From NCBI GenBank assembly GCA_964353335.1, contig CAYGVI010000004.1:1-64000 (forward strand): 64,000 nucleotides of DNA, in the 5' to 3' direction. This document shows, piece by piece, positions 1 to 15,000 of the stretch. Position 1 is the first letter of the stretch. Every line of letters begins with the position of its first letter. The position numbers and the translations under genes were made by a program. Source of the DNA: JAWAAW01 sp964353335 (GTDB lineage Archaea > Nanobdellota > Nanobdellia > Woesearchaeales > ARS49). The notes beneath the pieces were generated by a model that was not told the origin of the DNA, searched no databases, and saw only the letters and a program-made list of their open reading frames with translations.

Positions 1-3000
1 AGTGTTGTTGATGACTGTGCCATTGGAAACATTGAGAGTGAAGACAGTGATGTTAATCAGGATGCTCGTTCCGTTCGAGAGGTTGCCAAGTATCCAGCTA
101 TTATTAGTGCCTGCTTCTGGAGGAGGAACTGCAAGCTCATAAATTACCTGGGGCGGATATGTCTCATTGACAGTAACATTGAATGCAGTTCCGTTTCCGC
201 TGCTTGTAACATTAATTGTGTAGTTGAGGAACGAGCTCACATTCACAGGGTCTGGGAAGTCTGTCTTGATTACGCTGATGTTGCTGAAGTTGAGCAACGG
301 ATAACTCAATACTGTTGTGTTTTCAGTGTCATATGCGCTCAGGAAGAATCCTGTTTCATTCTGGTATGTTGCATTTGCTGTATTATTGATGAGTGTTCCG
401 TTTGTCAGGTTGCGGACAAATACTGTGACATTTACTGTGATGTTTACTCCTTGTGTTAGGTTGCCCAGCATCCAGCTATTATTAGTGCCTGCTTCTGGTG
501 CTGGCTGTGAAGTCAGGTAGATGACCTGCGGCGGATAAGTCTCATTGAGTGTTACATTGTATGCTGTTCCATTGCCTGTGCTTGAGACGTTGATTCTGTA
601 AGTGAGGTTGCTGCTTGAGTTGACTGGGTCTGTGTCATCTATCTTTACAACAAGGATGGTTGAGATGTTGAATAGTGGCGGGTTTTCAACTGTTGTATTC
701 TCACTGTCAAATGCGCTGAGGAATGCCCCTGTTTCGTTGTTATAAGTGGCATTCACAGTGTTGTTAATCAGTGTTCCATTGCTGACATTCATCACGAATA
801 CTGTCACGTTTATTGTGATGTTTCCTCCTGCAAGTATTGTTGTGAAGTTCCAACTGTTATTAGTGCCCGCAACTGGTGTTGGCTGTGAAGTCAAATAGAT
901 AACCTGCGTAGGATAAGTCTCATTGACACTGACATTGTAAGCAGTTCCATTTCCAGTGTTTGAAACATTAATCCTGTAAGTCAAATTGGAGCTTACATTC
1001 ACAGGGTCAGTATCATCAATCTTAACAACAATCAGAGTTGAGACGTTGTAAACCGGCAGTTCCTCGTTTACGCCGAACAATCTCGGCTCTGTGCAGCTTT
1101 CCTGGTTTTGCAGGTCCTTTCCACATTCAGAGTATGTGTAATTGCCATAATCCAGAGTTGTTGTCGCGTTCTTGCTCTGGTTGGCGTAGAAGTACCACTG
1201 GGTTGTGTTGTACTTGTTAAGGTTTGACAGGTATTGTTCGTTAATCTCTGCGGCAGACAATGATGTGTTCCAGATTCTCATTTCATCTATTGTTCCGTTG
1301 TAGTAATACGCGCCATCGCTTCCAACATATTTGAATCTCATTCCAGGAATATTTGCGTAAGTTCCATCTGCATGCCCGTCAAGATAGAACGTCAAGGCCC
1401 CATCATTGATGCTCATTCCAACCTGGTGCCATCCTGCAGTTATTGGGGTGTTTGAGACATGGTCTGTCAGGTACCATAAGTCCAGTTTCTGGACGTCTCC
1501 CCTGTAATACAGCACCCTGCTGGTATCTTGCCCGGCAAGACCTTGATATTGGGCTGTGCCGCGTGCATTTATCCACATTAAAATTGTGAAGTTTGTTACA
1601 TTGACGTCATTGCTGAAATAGTCATTAATTCCGTCATACTCATACGCGCCGCCATACTTGCCGGTTTCATTCCATGCCGGGCAGTTGGAGCAGGTTGCAT
1701 TGTTGCTGTACCTGCTCATGTCAACAACCTTTGTTCCGCTCTCGCCAAGCGCGCTCCTGTTGTCAAAGTTATACATCGTAACAAGCGAATCATTGTAAAT
1801 TGTGTAATTCGTGTAGTTCCAGCTGTACTTGAAGTCTTTCAGTCCGCCATTGGCAACGATTGACGAATTAATCACGACTGTTCTGTTTGTGGTTTGTGTG
1901 TTGTTGTCAGGCGTTGGCGAGATAAAGCTGACATTCAGGTATGGCTGGTTGAGTACTGTTGTATTCTCTGTGTCGTATGCGCTTAGGAATGCTCCTGTTT
2001 CATTGTTGTAAGTGGCATTCACAGTATTATTAATCACAGTTCCGTTGCTTATGTTCATCACGAGCACAGTTACGTTGATTGTGATGTTTGCCCCCTGCAA
2101 TAGTGTTGTGAAGTTCCAACTATTATTAGTGCCCGCAACAGGAGCCGGCTGTGAAGTCAGATAGATTACTTGCACAGGATAAGTCTCATTCACACTCACA
2201 TTGTAAGCAGTTCCATTCCCAGTGTTCGAGACATTAATCCTGTATGTCAGATTGGAGCTTACATTCACAGGGTCAGTGTCATCAATCTTTACAACAATAA
2301 GTGTTGAGACATTGTAAACCGGCAGTTCCTCGTTTACACCGAACAGCCTTGGCTCTGTGCAGCTTTCCTGGCTTATTGTGTCTTTGCCGCAGGCAGAGTA
2401 TGTGTAATTGCCATAATCCAGAGTTGTTGTCGCGTTCTTGCTCTGGTTTGCATAGAAGTACCACTGGGTTGTGTTGTACTTGTTCAGGTTGGAATCGTAT
2501 GTCTTTTGGATTTCATCTGATGTGAGGGTGGTGTTCCACATCCTGAATTCATCAAATGTTCCGTTGAGTGAGCCTGAGGATGCGCCTATTACAACCATGT
2601 TCGGGTCTGTCAATAATGGCGCATGACCTCCAACTGCCTCGCCTGATGTGCTGGTTTGCAGCATTCCGTCCAGGTAGATGTCATATTTTGATGCCACACT
2701 GTTATAAACAAACAAGAATTTGTGCCAGTTTGTGTTTATGTTGATATTCGCAACACAAGTCCTGTAATTGGAATCGTGCATTATTGTGATTACTTCATCA
2801 GTGCAGGAGCCTGTTGCCATACCCAATAATACGTAGAAATAAAATCCTGCCCCTCCCCAATTCAGCTGCAATACTTGTTGCGCAGCTGATGTTGAATCTA
2901 TTGCAGTCGCCGGCTTGAACCAGAATCCAAAGCTGTAAACCGTGTTCCCCAACCTAACAACTGAGATATTCTCTGCATAGGTGTCTATTCCATTCATGCT

Positions 3001-6000
3001 CAGCCCCATTCCATACTTTCCTGTTGTGTAATTCAGGCCATTATACAATGTCAGGTTGTTTGAATTAAGGGAAACATCAACTACTTTTGTTGCAGTGTCG
3101 CCAATCGCGCTTACATTGTCAAAGTTGTACATCGCGACAAGTGAGTTATTGTAGAATGTGTAATTGGTGTAGTTCCAGCTGTACTTGAAGTCCTTTAATC
3201 CGCCGTTTGCAATGATGGACGAATTAATCACAACACTTCTGTTTGTTGTCTGGGTGTTGTTATCTGGCGTTGGGGAGACAAAGCTGACATTCAGGTATGG
3301 CTGGTTGAGCACTGTTGTATTCTCAGTGTCGTATGCGCTTAGGAATGCTCCTGTTTCGTTGTTGTAGGTTGCGTTGGCTGTGTTGTTAATCACAGTGCCG
3401 TTGCTGATGTTCATTACGAGCACTGTTACATTGATTGTAATGTTTACGCCGGGCAGGATTGTTGTGAAGTTCCAACTGTTGTTTGTGCCCGCAACAGGCG
3501 TAGGCTGTGAATCCAAGTAGATAACCTGCGGCGGATAAGTCTCATTGACGCTGACATTGTAAGCAGTTCCATTTCCAGTGTTTGAAACATTAATCCTGTA
3601 AGTCAGGTTTGAGCTTACATTAACGGGGTCAGTGTCATCAATCTTAACAACAATCAGAGTTGAGACATTGTAAACTGGCAGTTCCTCGTTCACACCGAAC
3701 AATCTTGGCTCTGTGCAGCTTTCCTGGTTTATTGTGTCTTTTGCGCAGGCAGAGTAAGTGTAATTTGCATAGTCAAGTTGCGTTGTCGCGTTCTTGCTCT
3801 GGTTAACGTAGAACTCCCAGTATGTCGTATTCTGCTTTTGCAGGTTGCTTGAATAAATTTCATACATTTGCGCGTCTGTAAGTGTGACATTCCAGAGCCT
3901 CAGCTCGTCTATTGTTCCATTTGTTATCTGGATTGTGCAGTCTGCCCTTGAGTCTGAGCCAATGCATGCAATGTCTGTTCCTGCGGTTACTGAGCCAATA
4001 ACCCCTTCTTTTATGAGCACTCCATTAAGGTATATTTTCTTTGTACCCAACGACCATGTTGTGGCAAGGTGCAGCCACGTGTTTAGTGGAAGCGGTGCCG
4101 TGCTTGAATTATAAACTGCTTCTTCTGTGCCTCCAAACCTCCTGAACTGCAGCCTGTAATCACCTGAAGTATTTAAGTATTCGAATTTCCAGCCGAATGT
4201 TTCTGCATTGTTTACAGTGCTGAAAATCGTGTGGTCAACATTGTTTGCCGGAGCGCTATTGAACTTAACCCACGCAGAGACCGAGCCAAACTGGCCGTTG
4301 TACAGCCCTGTAGCCGGCGTTGAAAGGTTTGTGTCAATGCCGTTAAACTGGTCTGCGCCGTTATATTTGCCGCTTGAAGTCCAGTTCGGGCACTTTCCGG
4401 CAGGGCATGATGCGTTATTGCCGATAACACTTACATCAGCAACCTTGTTTTCGCTCTCGCCAAGCGCACTTCTATTGTCCAAGTTCATCATCAGCACAAG
4501 GTCGTTGTTGTAAATCGAGTAATTAGTATAGTTCCAGCTGTACTTGAATTCCTGCAATCCACCATTCGCGACGATTGACGAATTAATCACAACACTTCTG
4601 TTTGTTGATTGGGTGTTGTTATCAGGTGTTGGCGAGACAAAGCTGACATTCAGGTATGGCTGGTTGAGTATTGTTGTGTTTTCTGTGTCGTATGCGCTGA
4701 GAAATGCCCCTGTTTCGTTGTTGTAGGTTGCGTTTGCAGTGTTGTTAATGACTGTTCCGTTGCTTACGTTGAGTGTGAAGACTGTGATGTTGATGCTGAT
4801 GTTTGCTCCTGCAAGTATTGTTGTGAAGTTCCAGCTGTTGTTAGTGCCAGCAACCGGCGTAGGCTGTGAAGTCAGATAGATAACCTGCGCTGGATATGTT
4901 TCATTGACACTGACATTGTAAGCAGTTCCATTTCCAGTGTTTGAAACATTAATCCTGTAAGTCAAATTCGAACTAACATTCACCGGGTCAGTATCATCAA
5001 TCTTCACAACAATCAAAGTTGAGACATTGTAAACTACAGTAATATCCTGTATTGTCACATTATTGCTGCATACTGCGGTTCCATCAACATTGTTATTGTT
5101 CGGTGTTACACAAGCCTGCCAGACTTCGCCGGTTTTGGTTTCCTGCGAGACTATTGTTGCAGGAATTCCTGTGTTGTTCTGCTCGCGGAATATCTGCGCT
5201 ATCTGCTGTGCGCTGAGAGTGCTGTTGAATATCATCACGTCATCAAGCAAACCCTGGAAGTCATAATTGGGCAGGACATCATCCCGGCCAACTCCAACAT
5301 TACCAACAGTGCCTCCTGTCGGGTCATTGGCAAAGCTTGCTGCATTGCCAAGCTGGACTCCGTCATAATAGAATAGCACTGTGTTTGTGTCAACATCCCT
5401 TGTGAATGCGTACTGGTGCCACTGGTTTGTTGCTGTCGAGGCAGGAGAAGTTGAATCAACAGTCACGTCAGCTCCTGAATCGCTCTCCCAGAATGCGCGC
5501 AGTGTGCCTGAATTCTCAATATTGAACCAGTACAGGTAGTTTTCAGGCTCTGCGTCGCCAGTTCCTCCTTTTGAAATGAACAGGTTGTCATATGCTGTTG
5601 CCTGGAGTGTTGAAATGTTTGCCCAGAGTATTATTGTGAGGTTGCCGATTATTCTCAGGCTTGATGCGTTGCTGAAATTAAGTATGTCATTCTCACTGTC
5701 GAACTGGTAAACCCCTCTTCTGCGGAAGTCTGGCGACGTGCTGAATGTCGCGCTAGCAACAGTTCCATTATTTCCATAAGTGCCGTAATCAAGGGCTTTC
5801 AAGGAAGCATTTGCATAGTTCTCAAACGGCGCATAAAGCACTGCAATGCTCTGGTTATTGCGCCTGAAGTCAGTAATATTTCTCACTGCATATCCTGTCG
5901 GGTCAGAAGCATCAATCGGGTATGCAGTCAGGTTCTGGCCAGTGTCGTTTGTCAGCTGATTTGTGCTGTTAAGGTCCACTTTCTGTAGTGTCGGAGGCGG

Positions 6001-9000
6001 AACCAGCACTGTTGTGTTTTCAGTATCGTATGCGCTGAGGAATGCGCCTGTTTCATTGTTATAAGTGGCATTTGCTGTGTTGTTGATGAGTGTGCCATTT
6101 GTCAGGTTGCGGACAAACACTGTTACATTGATTGTGATGTTTGCTCCTGCAAGTATTGTTGTGAAGTTCCAACTATTATTAGTGCCCGCAACAGGAGTCG
6201 GCTGTGAAGCCAGATAGATAACCTGCGGCGGATATGTTTCATTCACGCTCACATTATACGCAGTTCCGTTTCCTGTGTTCGAAACATTAATCCTGTATGT
6301 CAAATTCGAGCTAACATTCACAGGGTCAGTATCATCAATCTTTACAACAATAAGGGTTGAGACGTTGAAGACTGGCGGTTCCTCGTTTACACCGAACAAT
6401 CTTGGCTCTGTGCAGTTCTGCTGGCCTGCTGTGTCATTAGCGCAGGCAGAGTATGTATAATTGCCATAATCCAGAGTTGTTGTTGCATTCTTGCTCTGGT
6501 TAACATAGAAGTACCACTGGGTTGTGTTGTATTTTGTGAGGTCTGAGGCATATTGTTCATATATTTCCGCAGGCGTCAATGCATAGTTCCAGAGGCGGAC
6601 TTCGTCCATTGTTCCGTTAAGCGGGAACATTTGGCCTGTTTCCGGCTGGTATTCTCCAAGATACAGCTTCATTCCGCCTGTAAAGACTGCGGTGCCTGTT
6701 GCTTCGCGATTATCAAGCGCGCCGTCAATGTAGATTGCCTGGTCTGTGTTATTGTTGGTTATTGTCAAATAGTGCCAGTTGTTGTCTGTCACACTCTTGA
6801 CTGATGTTATGTCTGCAATCACTGCGCCGTTGCTAGCCACCAGAACGAAATACAGCTTTCCACCGGTTATTGTCTCAGCCAGCCAGCCGTAGTATCCTCC
6901 GGTTGTTGCGTATCCTATAATTGCGCCTTCGCTGTCATTGGTGTACAACCATAAGCTTGCTGTAAAGTCCTGTGTTGGGAATCCTGAAGGTGTCTCAACT
7001 TTAAGGAAGTCATTTATTCCATCAAATGTACGCGCACGTCCATACCTGCCGGTTAAGTTAACTGCAGGGCAGGTGGCTCCGGAGCAGGTTGCATTGTTGC
7101 TGTACTTGCTCATATCAACAATATTTGTCTCGCTTTCGCCAAGCGAACTCAGATTCTCAAAGTTGTACATCGCAACAAGCGAATCATTGTAAATTGAGTA
7201 GTTGGTGTAGTTCCAGCTGTACTGGAACGCGCTCAGGCCTCCTTCGCTGTTGACTGAAACATTAATCACAACACTCCTGTTTGTTGTCTGCGTGTTGTTC
7301 TGCGGAGTCGGCGCAGTGAAGTTAAGCTGTAGGGCATAATGCTGGGCAACTGGCGCAATCGTCACGTTGTTGCTGAACAGTGTAATTCCGTCAACAAATG
7401 CATTGTTAGGCGTCACAGCAACGCTCCAGTTGTCACCAGCGCGGGTTTCATTACTGACTATTGTCAGCAGGTGCCTGCTTGCATTGCCATCGCGGTAAAG
7501 CTGGTCAACTTCTGCTGCTGAAAGCGAGCGGTTGAATATTATCAATTCGTCAATCTTTCCAGTAAGAAGCTGTGTGTTTGTCTGCCTTCTTGCCACAATC
7601 AATGGCAAGGCATTGGCGGTTATGCTTGTGTAAGCCCCGCCTGCAGTGGGAGTAATAAGAGTCCCGTTTTTGTAGAAGCTTACACGGGTTCCATTCATCA
7701 CGAAAACATGGTGCTGCCAAACATTTGTAGTAAATGTATTTGCATACTGGACAGTTGCAGCGCCATCCAGGTATATGTCTGTTTCGGCATCATTTGAACC
7801 TAACAGGTAACCAGTTCCGTCATACTTATCCAGAATAGTCTGATAACCCGAAGCAGACGTCGGATAAATCCAATAACTGATTGTCATTACCGCTCCAGCT
7901 CCAGTCCCATCAATAGAAGGAGCATCTGCTATTGAGATGTAGTCATTAATACCGTCATACTGATACGCCCCTCCAACCTGTCCAGAGCTCCAAACCGGCG
8001 CATTGGCAGATGAATTAATAGTGCCGTTATTCCCGTATGTGCTGTAATCCCTGACAGCACCTGTGGCATTGCTTGTTGTGTTTGTATCAAACGGCAGGTT
8101 AAGAACTGCGATGCTCACGCTGTTCTTGCGCCAGTCTGTGATGTTCTGCACAGCATACCCTGTTGGGTCAGATGCATTAATCGGATAAGCAGTCAGGTTC
8201 TGGTTGGTGTCATTTGTAAGAACATTTGTGCTGTTAAGGTCCACTTTCTGTAGTGTCGGAGGCGGCACCTGCACTATTGTATCCTCAGTATCGAAGAACA
8301 GGAGCAGGCCGCCTGTTTCGTTTTGCATTGTTACATTTGCAGTGTTGTTGATTAAGGTTCCATTGCTCAGGTTGATAACGAATACGGTAATGTTGACAAG
8401 TATGCTTGTTCCGTTTGTGAAATTGCCAAGTATCCATGTGTTATTAGTGTCAGTAATGGGCGTTGGCTGTGAAGTCAGGTAGATTACTTGTTCTGGATAA
8501 GTGTCATTCACAGTGATGTTATAGGAAGTTCCATTGCCGGTAGTCGTGACATTAATCACATAAGTCAAATTCGAGCTCACATTCACAGGATCAGGCGAAT
8601 CTGTCTTAGCAACAGTCAGGTTGCTGAAGTTGTACTGCACAATTGGCGCAGGCTCCTCCTGTATGGTCACATTATCGCCGCACACTGTTGCTCCATCAAG
8701 GCTTGCGTCGTTTGGAGTGGCGCAGGCGCTCCACACGTCGCCGGTGCTGGTTTCCTGCGGGACAATAGTATTAAGTGCCTTGCCCGCAAGCCCTTGCCTG
8801 TAATTCGCAGCTATCTGCTCTGCAGTCAGTGTCCTGTTGTAAACCCTGACTTCGTCCATACCGCCATAGAAGTACACATCATTACCCCCTATTACGATAT
8901 TCATTCCTAACCTAATCTGGTTGTTGAATCTCTCTGTGTGAGCATTGCCGACAGTATTCAAAGTTCCGTTTACATAAATCTGCGTGTTGGTGCCATTGTA

Positions 9001-12000
9001 AGTCAGCACGATATAAATCCATCCGGTGGTGGCTGAAGGGAGATTAGAAGCAGTCGCATAATTCCCGCCGTTCTGGTAATACCATAACTGGGCAATGGCT
9101 CCCATATAATAAAGAGTTCCGTAATAATTCGCCTCGAACATGTTATTTCCCACGAGCACCTGCCAGTTGGTTGCACCACCAGGATTAAACCAGAATTCTA
9201 GGCTGTAATTTGTTCCTACATCCATTGAAGATGCAGAAGTAAGATAGTCATTTCCGTCATATGAATACGCCCCTCCAACTTTGCCTGATGAAGTCCAAGT
9301 TGGTGCGTTGGGGCTGCCAGGGAGAGTTGCGTTGAATGCAAGCGTGCTGTAGCCTAGTATTGCGCCTGCCGCTGTGCTTGCAGTGTTTGTCTCAAACGGC
9401 CAATAAACAGTGGCAATGCTCTTGTTGTTGCGCCTGAAGTCAGTGATGTTCTGCACAGCAAGCCCGCTCGGATCTATTGCGTTGATGACATACATCGTCA
9501 CGTTCTGATTGGTGTCATTTGTCGCAGGATTGGTTGTGTTAACTATCACCTGCGCGATTGTCGGAGGCGATATCTGCGCTGTGGTGTTTTCTGTGTCGTA
9601 TGCGCTTAGGAATGCTCCTGTTTCGTTGTTGTAGGTCGCGTTTGCGGTGTTGTTGATGACTGTTCCATGTGTTATGTTCTTTACGAACACTGTGATGTTG
9701 ATTGTTATGTTTGTTCCTTGTACGAGGTCGCCGAGTATCCATGAGTTGTTTGTGCCTACTTCTGGTGTTGGCTGCGAAGTCAGATAGATGACCTGCGATG
9801 GATAAGTATCATTCACAGTCACATTGAATGCTGTTGTGTTTCCTGTGCTGCTGACATTAATTTGGTAAGTAAGATTACTACTGACATTCACAGGGTCAGG
9901 CAAGTCTGTCTTTGTTATTGAGATATTGCTGAAGTTGTACTGCACAGTTGGCGCAGGCTCCTCCTGTATTGTTACATTGTCGCCGCACACTGTTGCTCCA
10001 TCAAGGCTTGCGTCGTTTGGAGTTGCGCAGGCGCTCCACACGTCGCCGACACTGGTTTCCTGCGGAACAATAGTATTAAGTGCCTTGCCTGTGAGCCCTT
10101 GCCCGTAATTTGCAGCTATCTGTTCTGCGGTTAGTGTCCTGTTGTAAACTCTGACTTCGTCCATAATTCCGTTGTAGTAAACGCTGCTGCCCCAGCCGCC
10201 AAGTTCCATTCCGATTCCCACTGAGTTGTTGAATCTTTCTGTGTGTGCTGCGCTTGTTCCTTCAAGTGTGCCATTGACGTAAATCTTTGAGAGGCTTCCA
10301 TTGTAAGTCAGGGCAACGTGAGCCCACTTGCCTGCTTGGGGGCCTGTTGTCGATGTAACTGTTGACCCAAAGTTCCAGTAATACCATATCTGGCTCGTGG
10401 TAAAGAACATTACTCCAAAGTTAGTCGATTGAAGGAAGCTGTTTCCTACAAGCACCTGCCAGTTTGTTGACGAACTGGGATTGAACCAGAACTCAACAGT
10501 GTAATTCGTGCCGATGTCCATTGATGACGCAGAAGTAATGTAGTCTGAGAATGGCGGGCTCAATGCGAATGAATAAGCGCCTCCAACTTTTCCTGAAGCT
10601 GTCCAGGCTGGCGAGTTTGCTGCAAGTGTCGCATTAAAGCCGCTCAGGCTGTAGCCCCTTATCGCGCCTGCTGCTGTGCTTTGGGTGTTTGTCTCAAACG
10701 GCCAGTAAACAGGAGCAATGCTGCCATTATTCAGGCGCCAGTCAGTGATGTTCTGCACAGCAAGCCCGCTTGGGTCTGTTGCGTTGATAACATACATTGT
10801 CACATTCTGCCCTGTGCCATTTGTCAAGGGATTGGTTGTGTTAACTATCACCTGCGCGATAGTTGGAGGCGGCACCTGCACAGTTGTATTCTCTGTGTCG
10901 AAGAAGCTGAGCAGGTCGCCTGTTTCGTTCTGCATTGTGACGTTTGCCGTGTTATTGATTACTGCCCCATTGCTCAGGTTCATCACAAACACGGTGATGT
11001 TGACAAGTATGCTTGTTCCGTTTGTGAAGTTGCCAAGTATCCATGTGTTATTAGTGTCAGTAATGGGCGTTGGCTGTGATGTCAGGTAGATTACCTGTGC
11101 TGGATAAGTGTCATTCACAGTAATATTGTACGAAGTTCCATTGCCAGTTGTCGTGACATTAATCACATAAGTCAAATTGCTGCTCACATTCACAGGGTCT
11201 GGGCTGTCTGTCGTTGTTATTGAGATATTGCTGAGGTTGTAAACTGGAGGTTCCTGGTTTACACCGAACAATCTTGTTTCTGTGCAGTTCTGCTGGCCTG
11301 CTATGTCATTAGCGCAGGCAAAGTAAGTGTAATTGCCATAATCCAGAGTTGTTGTTGAGTTCTTGCTCTGATCGACATAGAAGTACCACTGGGTTGTGTT
11401 GAACTTGTTCAGGTTGGAAACATACTGCTCGTAAATCTCTGCAGAGCTGAGAGACTTGTTCCAGACGCGGAATTCGTCTATGCTTCCTATCCACCGCCTG
11501 TTGCCGGTATCGAAAGGGTCAAGGCCGATATAGCTTACTCCATCGAACTCCTCAATTGTCTGCGGAGTGCTGTCTGATAATGAAGTGCCATTGACATACA
11601 CCACAAATCCAGACGGTGTGATAACTGCTGCAACAAATGCCCACCTGTTGGCAGGCACATAAATGGCAGGCAGCCAGGCTGTGCCGCCCCAGTCAATGCG
11701 CAATGACATGTCGGTGCGGACACTGATTCCAGCAACAGTTGCGCCTGCCCTTGACCAGAACAGGCCTGAGTAGTCTCCGGCAGGGGCGCCATTAACCCAC
11801 ATTGTGATTGTGACATTGTTGGAGTAAAGGTTCATCGCAGGAACCTGGACATAATTGTTTGCCCCATTGAACTGCATGCATGCACCATACTTTCCGCTTG
11901 AATTCCAAACCGCGCCGCTTATTGTTGCATTATTGCTGTACTTTGAAACATCAACTGCCTTGGTTGCACTGTCTCCAAGAGCGCTTACATTGTCAAAGTT

Positions 12001-15000
12001 GTACATCGCAACAAGCGAATCATTGTAAATCGAGTAGTTGGTGTAGTTCCAGCTGTACTGGAACGCGCTCAGGCCTCCTTCGCTGTTGACTGAAACATTG
12101 ATTTGCACGCTCCTGTTTGTTGTCTGCGTGTTGTTCTGCGGAGTTGGCGCAGTGAAGTTAAGCTGTAGGGCATAATGCTGGGCAACTGGCGCAATCGTCA
12201 CGTTGTTGCTGAACAGTGTAATTCCGTCAACAAATGCATTATTTGGAGTTACAGCAACACTCCAGTTGTCGCCCGTGTTTGTTTCCTGCGAGACAATTGT
12301 CATCGGGTGCATGCTTGCATTGCCGTCAACATACAGCTGCCATACCTGTTCCGGTGACAGCGAGCGGTTGAAAATCATAACTTCATCAAGGGTGCCGTTA
12401 AATTGCTCTGCCGGTGTCAGTGTTTGTCTTGCACCTATCATCAATGGCAGGGTGTTTGCCGTGAGTGTTGTATACGCTTCAGTTGTATCAGGAGCTACCC
12501 TGACGCCGTTATTATAGAACACAATCTTTGTTTTGTTAAGCACAAAAACATGGTGCTGCCAAACATTTGAATTGAATACATTTGAATAAATTGCATTGGC
12601 ACCTCCGAGTGAGTCGACGTAAATCGTAATCTTGTTGTTATATGAACCCATCAAATAGCCGGTATGAGCCACAAAATCCATCTTATCCATTATTGTCTCA
12701 TACTCTGCTATTTTTCTCGGATAAACCCAATAGCTGAAAGTCATTTCAGCGCCAGTACCATTACCATTCAGAGAAGGGCTGTTGCTTATGTTGATATCAT
12801 CATTAATTCCGTCAAATACATATGCCCCGCCTGCCCGCCCTGATGAATTCCAGAGTGGGGCATTTGCCGCGATTCCGCTGCCAAGTGTTCCGTTGTTGCC
12901 ATAAATGCTGTAATCCCTTACTGCGCCTGCTGCAGTGCTGCTTGTATTGGTCTCAAACGGCAGGTTTAGCACTGAAAAGCCCTTGCTGTTAACCCTGAAG
13001 TCAGTAATATTCTGCACAGGGTATCCAGTCGGGTCTGTGGCATTAATCGGATAAGCAGTCAGGTTCTGGTTTGTGTCATTTGTAAGGACATTTGTGCTGT
13101 TGAGGTCAACTTTTTGGAGTGTGGGCTTTGGCACTTCAACAGTTGTATTCTCTGTGTCGTATGCGCTGAGGAATGCTCCTGTTTCGTTGTTGTAGGTCGC
13201 GTTTGCGGTGTTGTTGATGACTGTTCCATGTGTTATGTTCTTTACAAACACTGTGATGTTGATTGTTATGTTTGTTCCTTGTACGAGGTCGCCGAGTATC
13301 CACGAGTTGTTTGTGCCTACTTCTGGTGTTGGCTGTGCTTCGAGGTAGATTACTTGTGAGGGGTATGTTTCGTTGACTGTTACATTGTATGCTGTGCCAT
13401 TGCCTGTGCTGCTTACATTAATCCTGTAAGTCAAATTCGAGCTAACATTCACAGGGTCAGTATCATCAATCTTAACAACAATCAGAGTTGAGACGTTGAA
13501 CAGTGGCGGGTTTTCAACTGTTGTATCCTCAGTGTCAAATGCGCTTAGGAATGCTCCTGTTTCGTTGTTGTAGGTCGCATTTGCAGTGTTGTTAATGACT
13601 GTTCCATTGCTGACATTAAGCACGAATACTGTTACGTTTATTGTGATGTTTGCTCCTTGTGTAAGGTTGCCAAGGAGCCAGCTGTTGTTTGTGCCCACAA
13701 CAGTTGTCGGTTGGGAAGTCAAATAGATTACTTGAGCAGGATAAGTCTCATTCAGAGTCACATTAAACGCGGTTCCATTACCAACACTGCTTACATTAAT
13801 CCTGTAAGTCAAATTACTGCTTGCATTAACAGGATCTATATCATCAATCTTGACAACAAGCAGCGTTGAAATGTTGAACAGTGGCGGGTTTTCAACTGTT
13901 GTATTCTCAGTGTCGTATGCGCTGAGGAATGCTCCTGTTTCGTTGTTGTAGGTTGTGTTTGCAGTATTATTAATCACTGCGCCATTGCTTATGTTTAGTA
14001 CAAACACGGTGATGTTGACAAGTATGCTTGTTCCGTTTGTGAAGTTGCCAAGTATCCATGTATTATTGGTGCCAGCCAAAGGCGTTGGCTGAGATGTAAG
14101 GTAGATGACCTGCGCAGGGTAAGTGTCATTCACAGTAATATTATAGGAAGTCCCATTGCCTGTTGTTGTAACATTAATCACATAAGTCAAATTCGAGCTT
14201 ACATTCACAGGGTCAGGAGAATCTGTCTTCGCAACAGTAAGGTTGCTGAACTGCGGACCCGCGTCCTGGGCAATGCCCAGGAACCTTGTTTCTGTGCAGC
14301 TTTCCTGGTCTATCGTGTCTTTTGCGCATCCTGAGTATGTGTAGGTTGCATAATCCAGAGTTGTTGTCGCGTTCTTGCTCTGATTGGCGTAGAAGCGCCA
14401 TTCTGTAGTGTTAAACTTGTAAAGGTTAGAAACGTATTGTTCATAAACCTCTGCAGAAGACAATGTGGCATTCCATATTCTGACTTCATCCATAGTTCCA
14501 TTGAATTGATATGTTGCCCCTGCGTCTCTCGCACCAAGATTCAAAGTCACAGAATTACGTATGGTATTACTAACAGTCTCATCTACCACAGTTAGAGTTT
14601 CACGCTTGCCATCAACATACAACGCAACTCCTGTTGATGAAGATGTTCCATTATAAGCCGCCACAACATGGTGCCATTGGTTATCTACAATATCAGTACT
14701 TCCTTTTACTTGAAGGTAATCAGCTGAACCGCCCTGCAAATAGAAGTTCAAATTATTGTTTGAATCACTAATTAATATGTAATACCCCCTGTAGTTTCCT
14801 GAATTTTCTTGTTTTGCAACAATATAATGATACTTATTGTCATCAACAGACTTAATCCAAGCAGCCATTGAGAAGTTACCAGTCCTCTCGAAATCAAGAG
14901 AAGGACTGGAAGTAGTAGTAACATAATCTGTGCCATCAAAACTGCGCGCCCGACCATACCTTCCTGTTTCATTAATCGTGGGACAAGCAAGACTTGCAAG

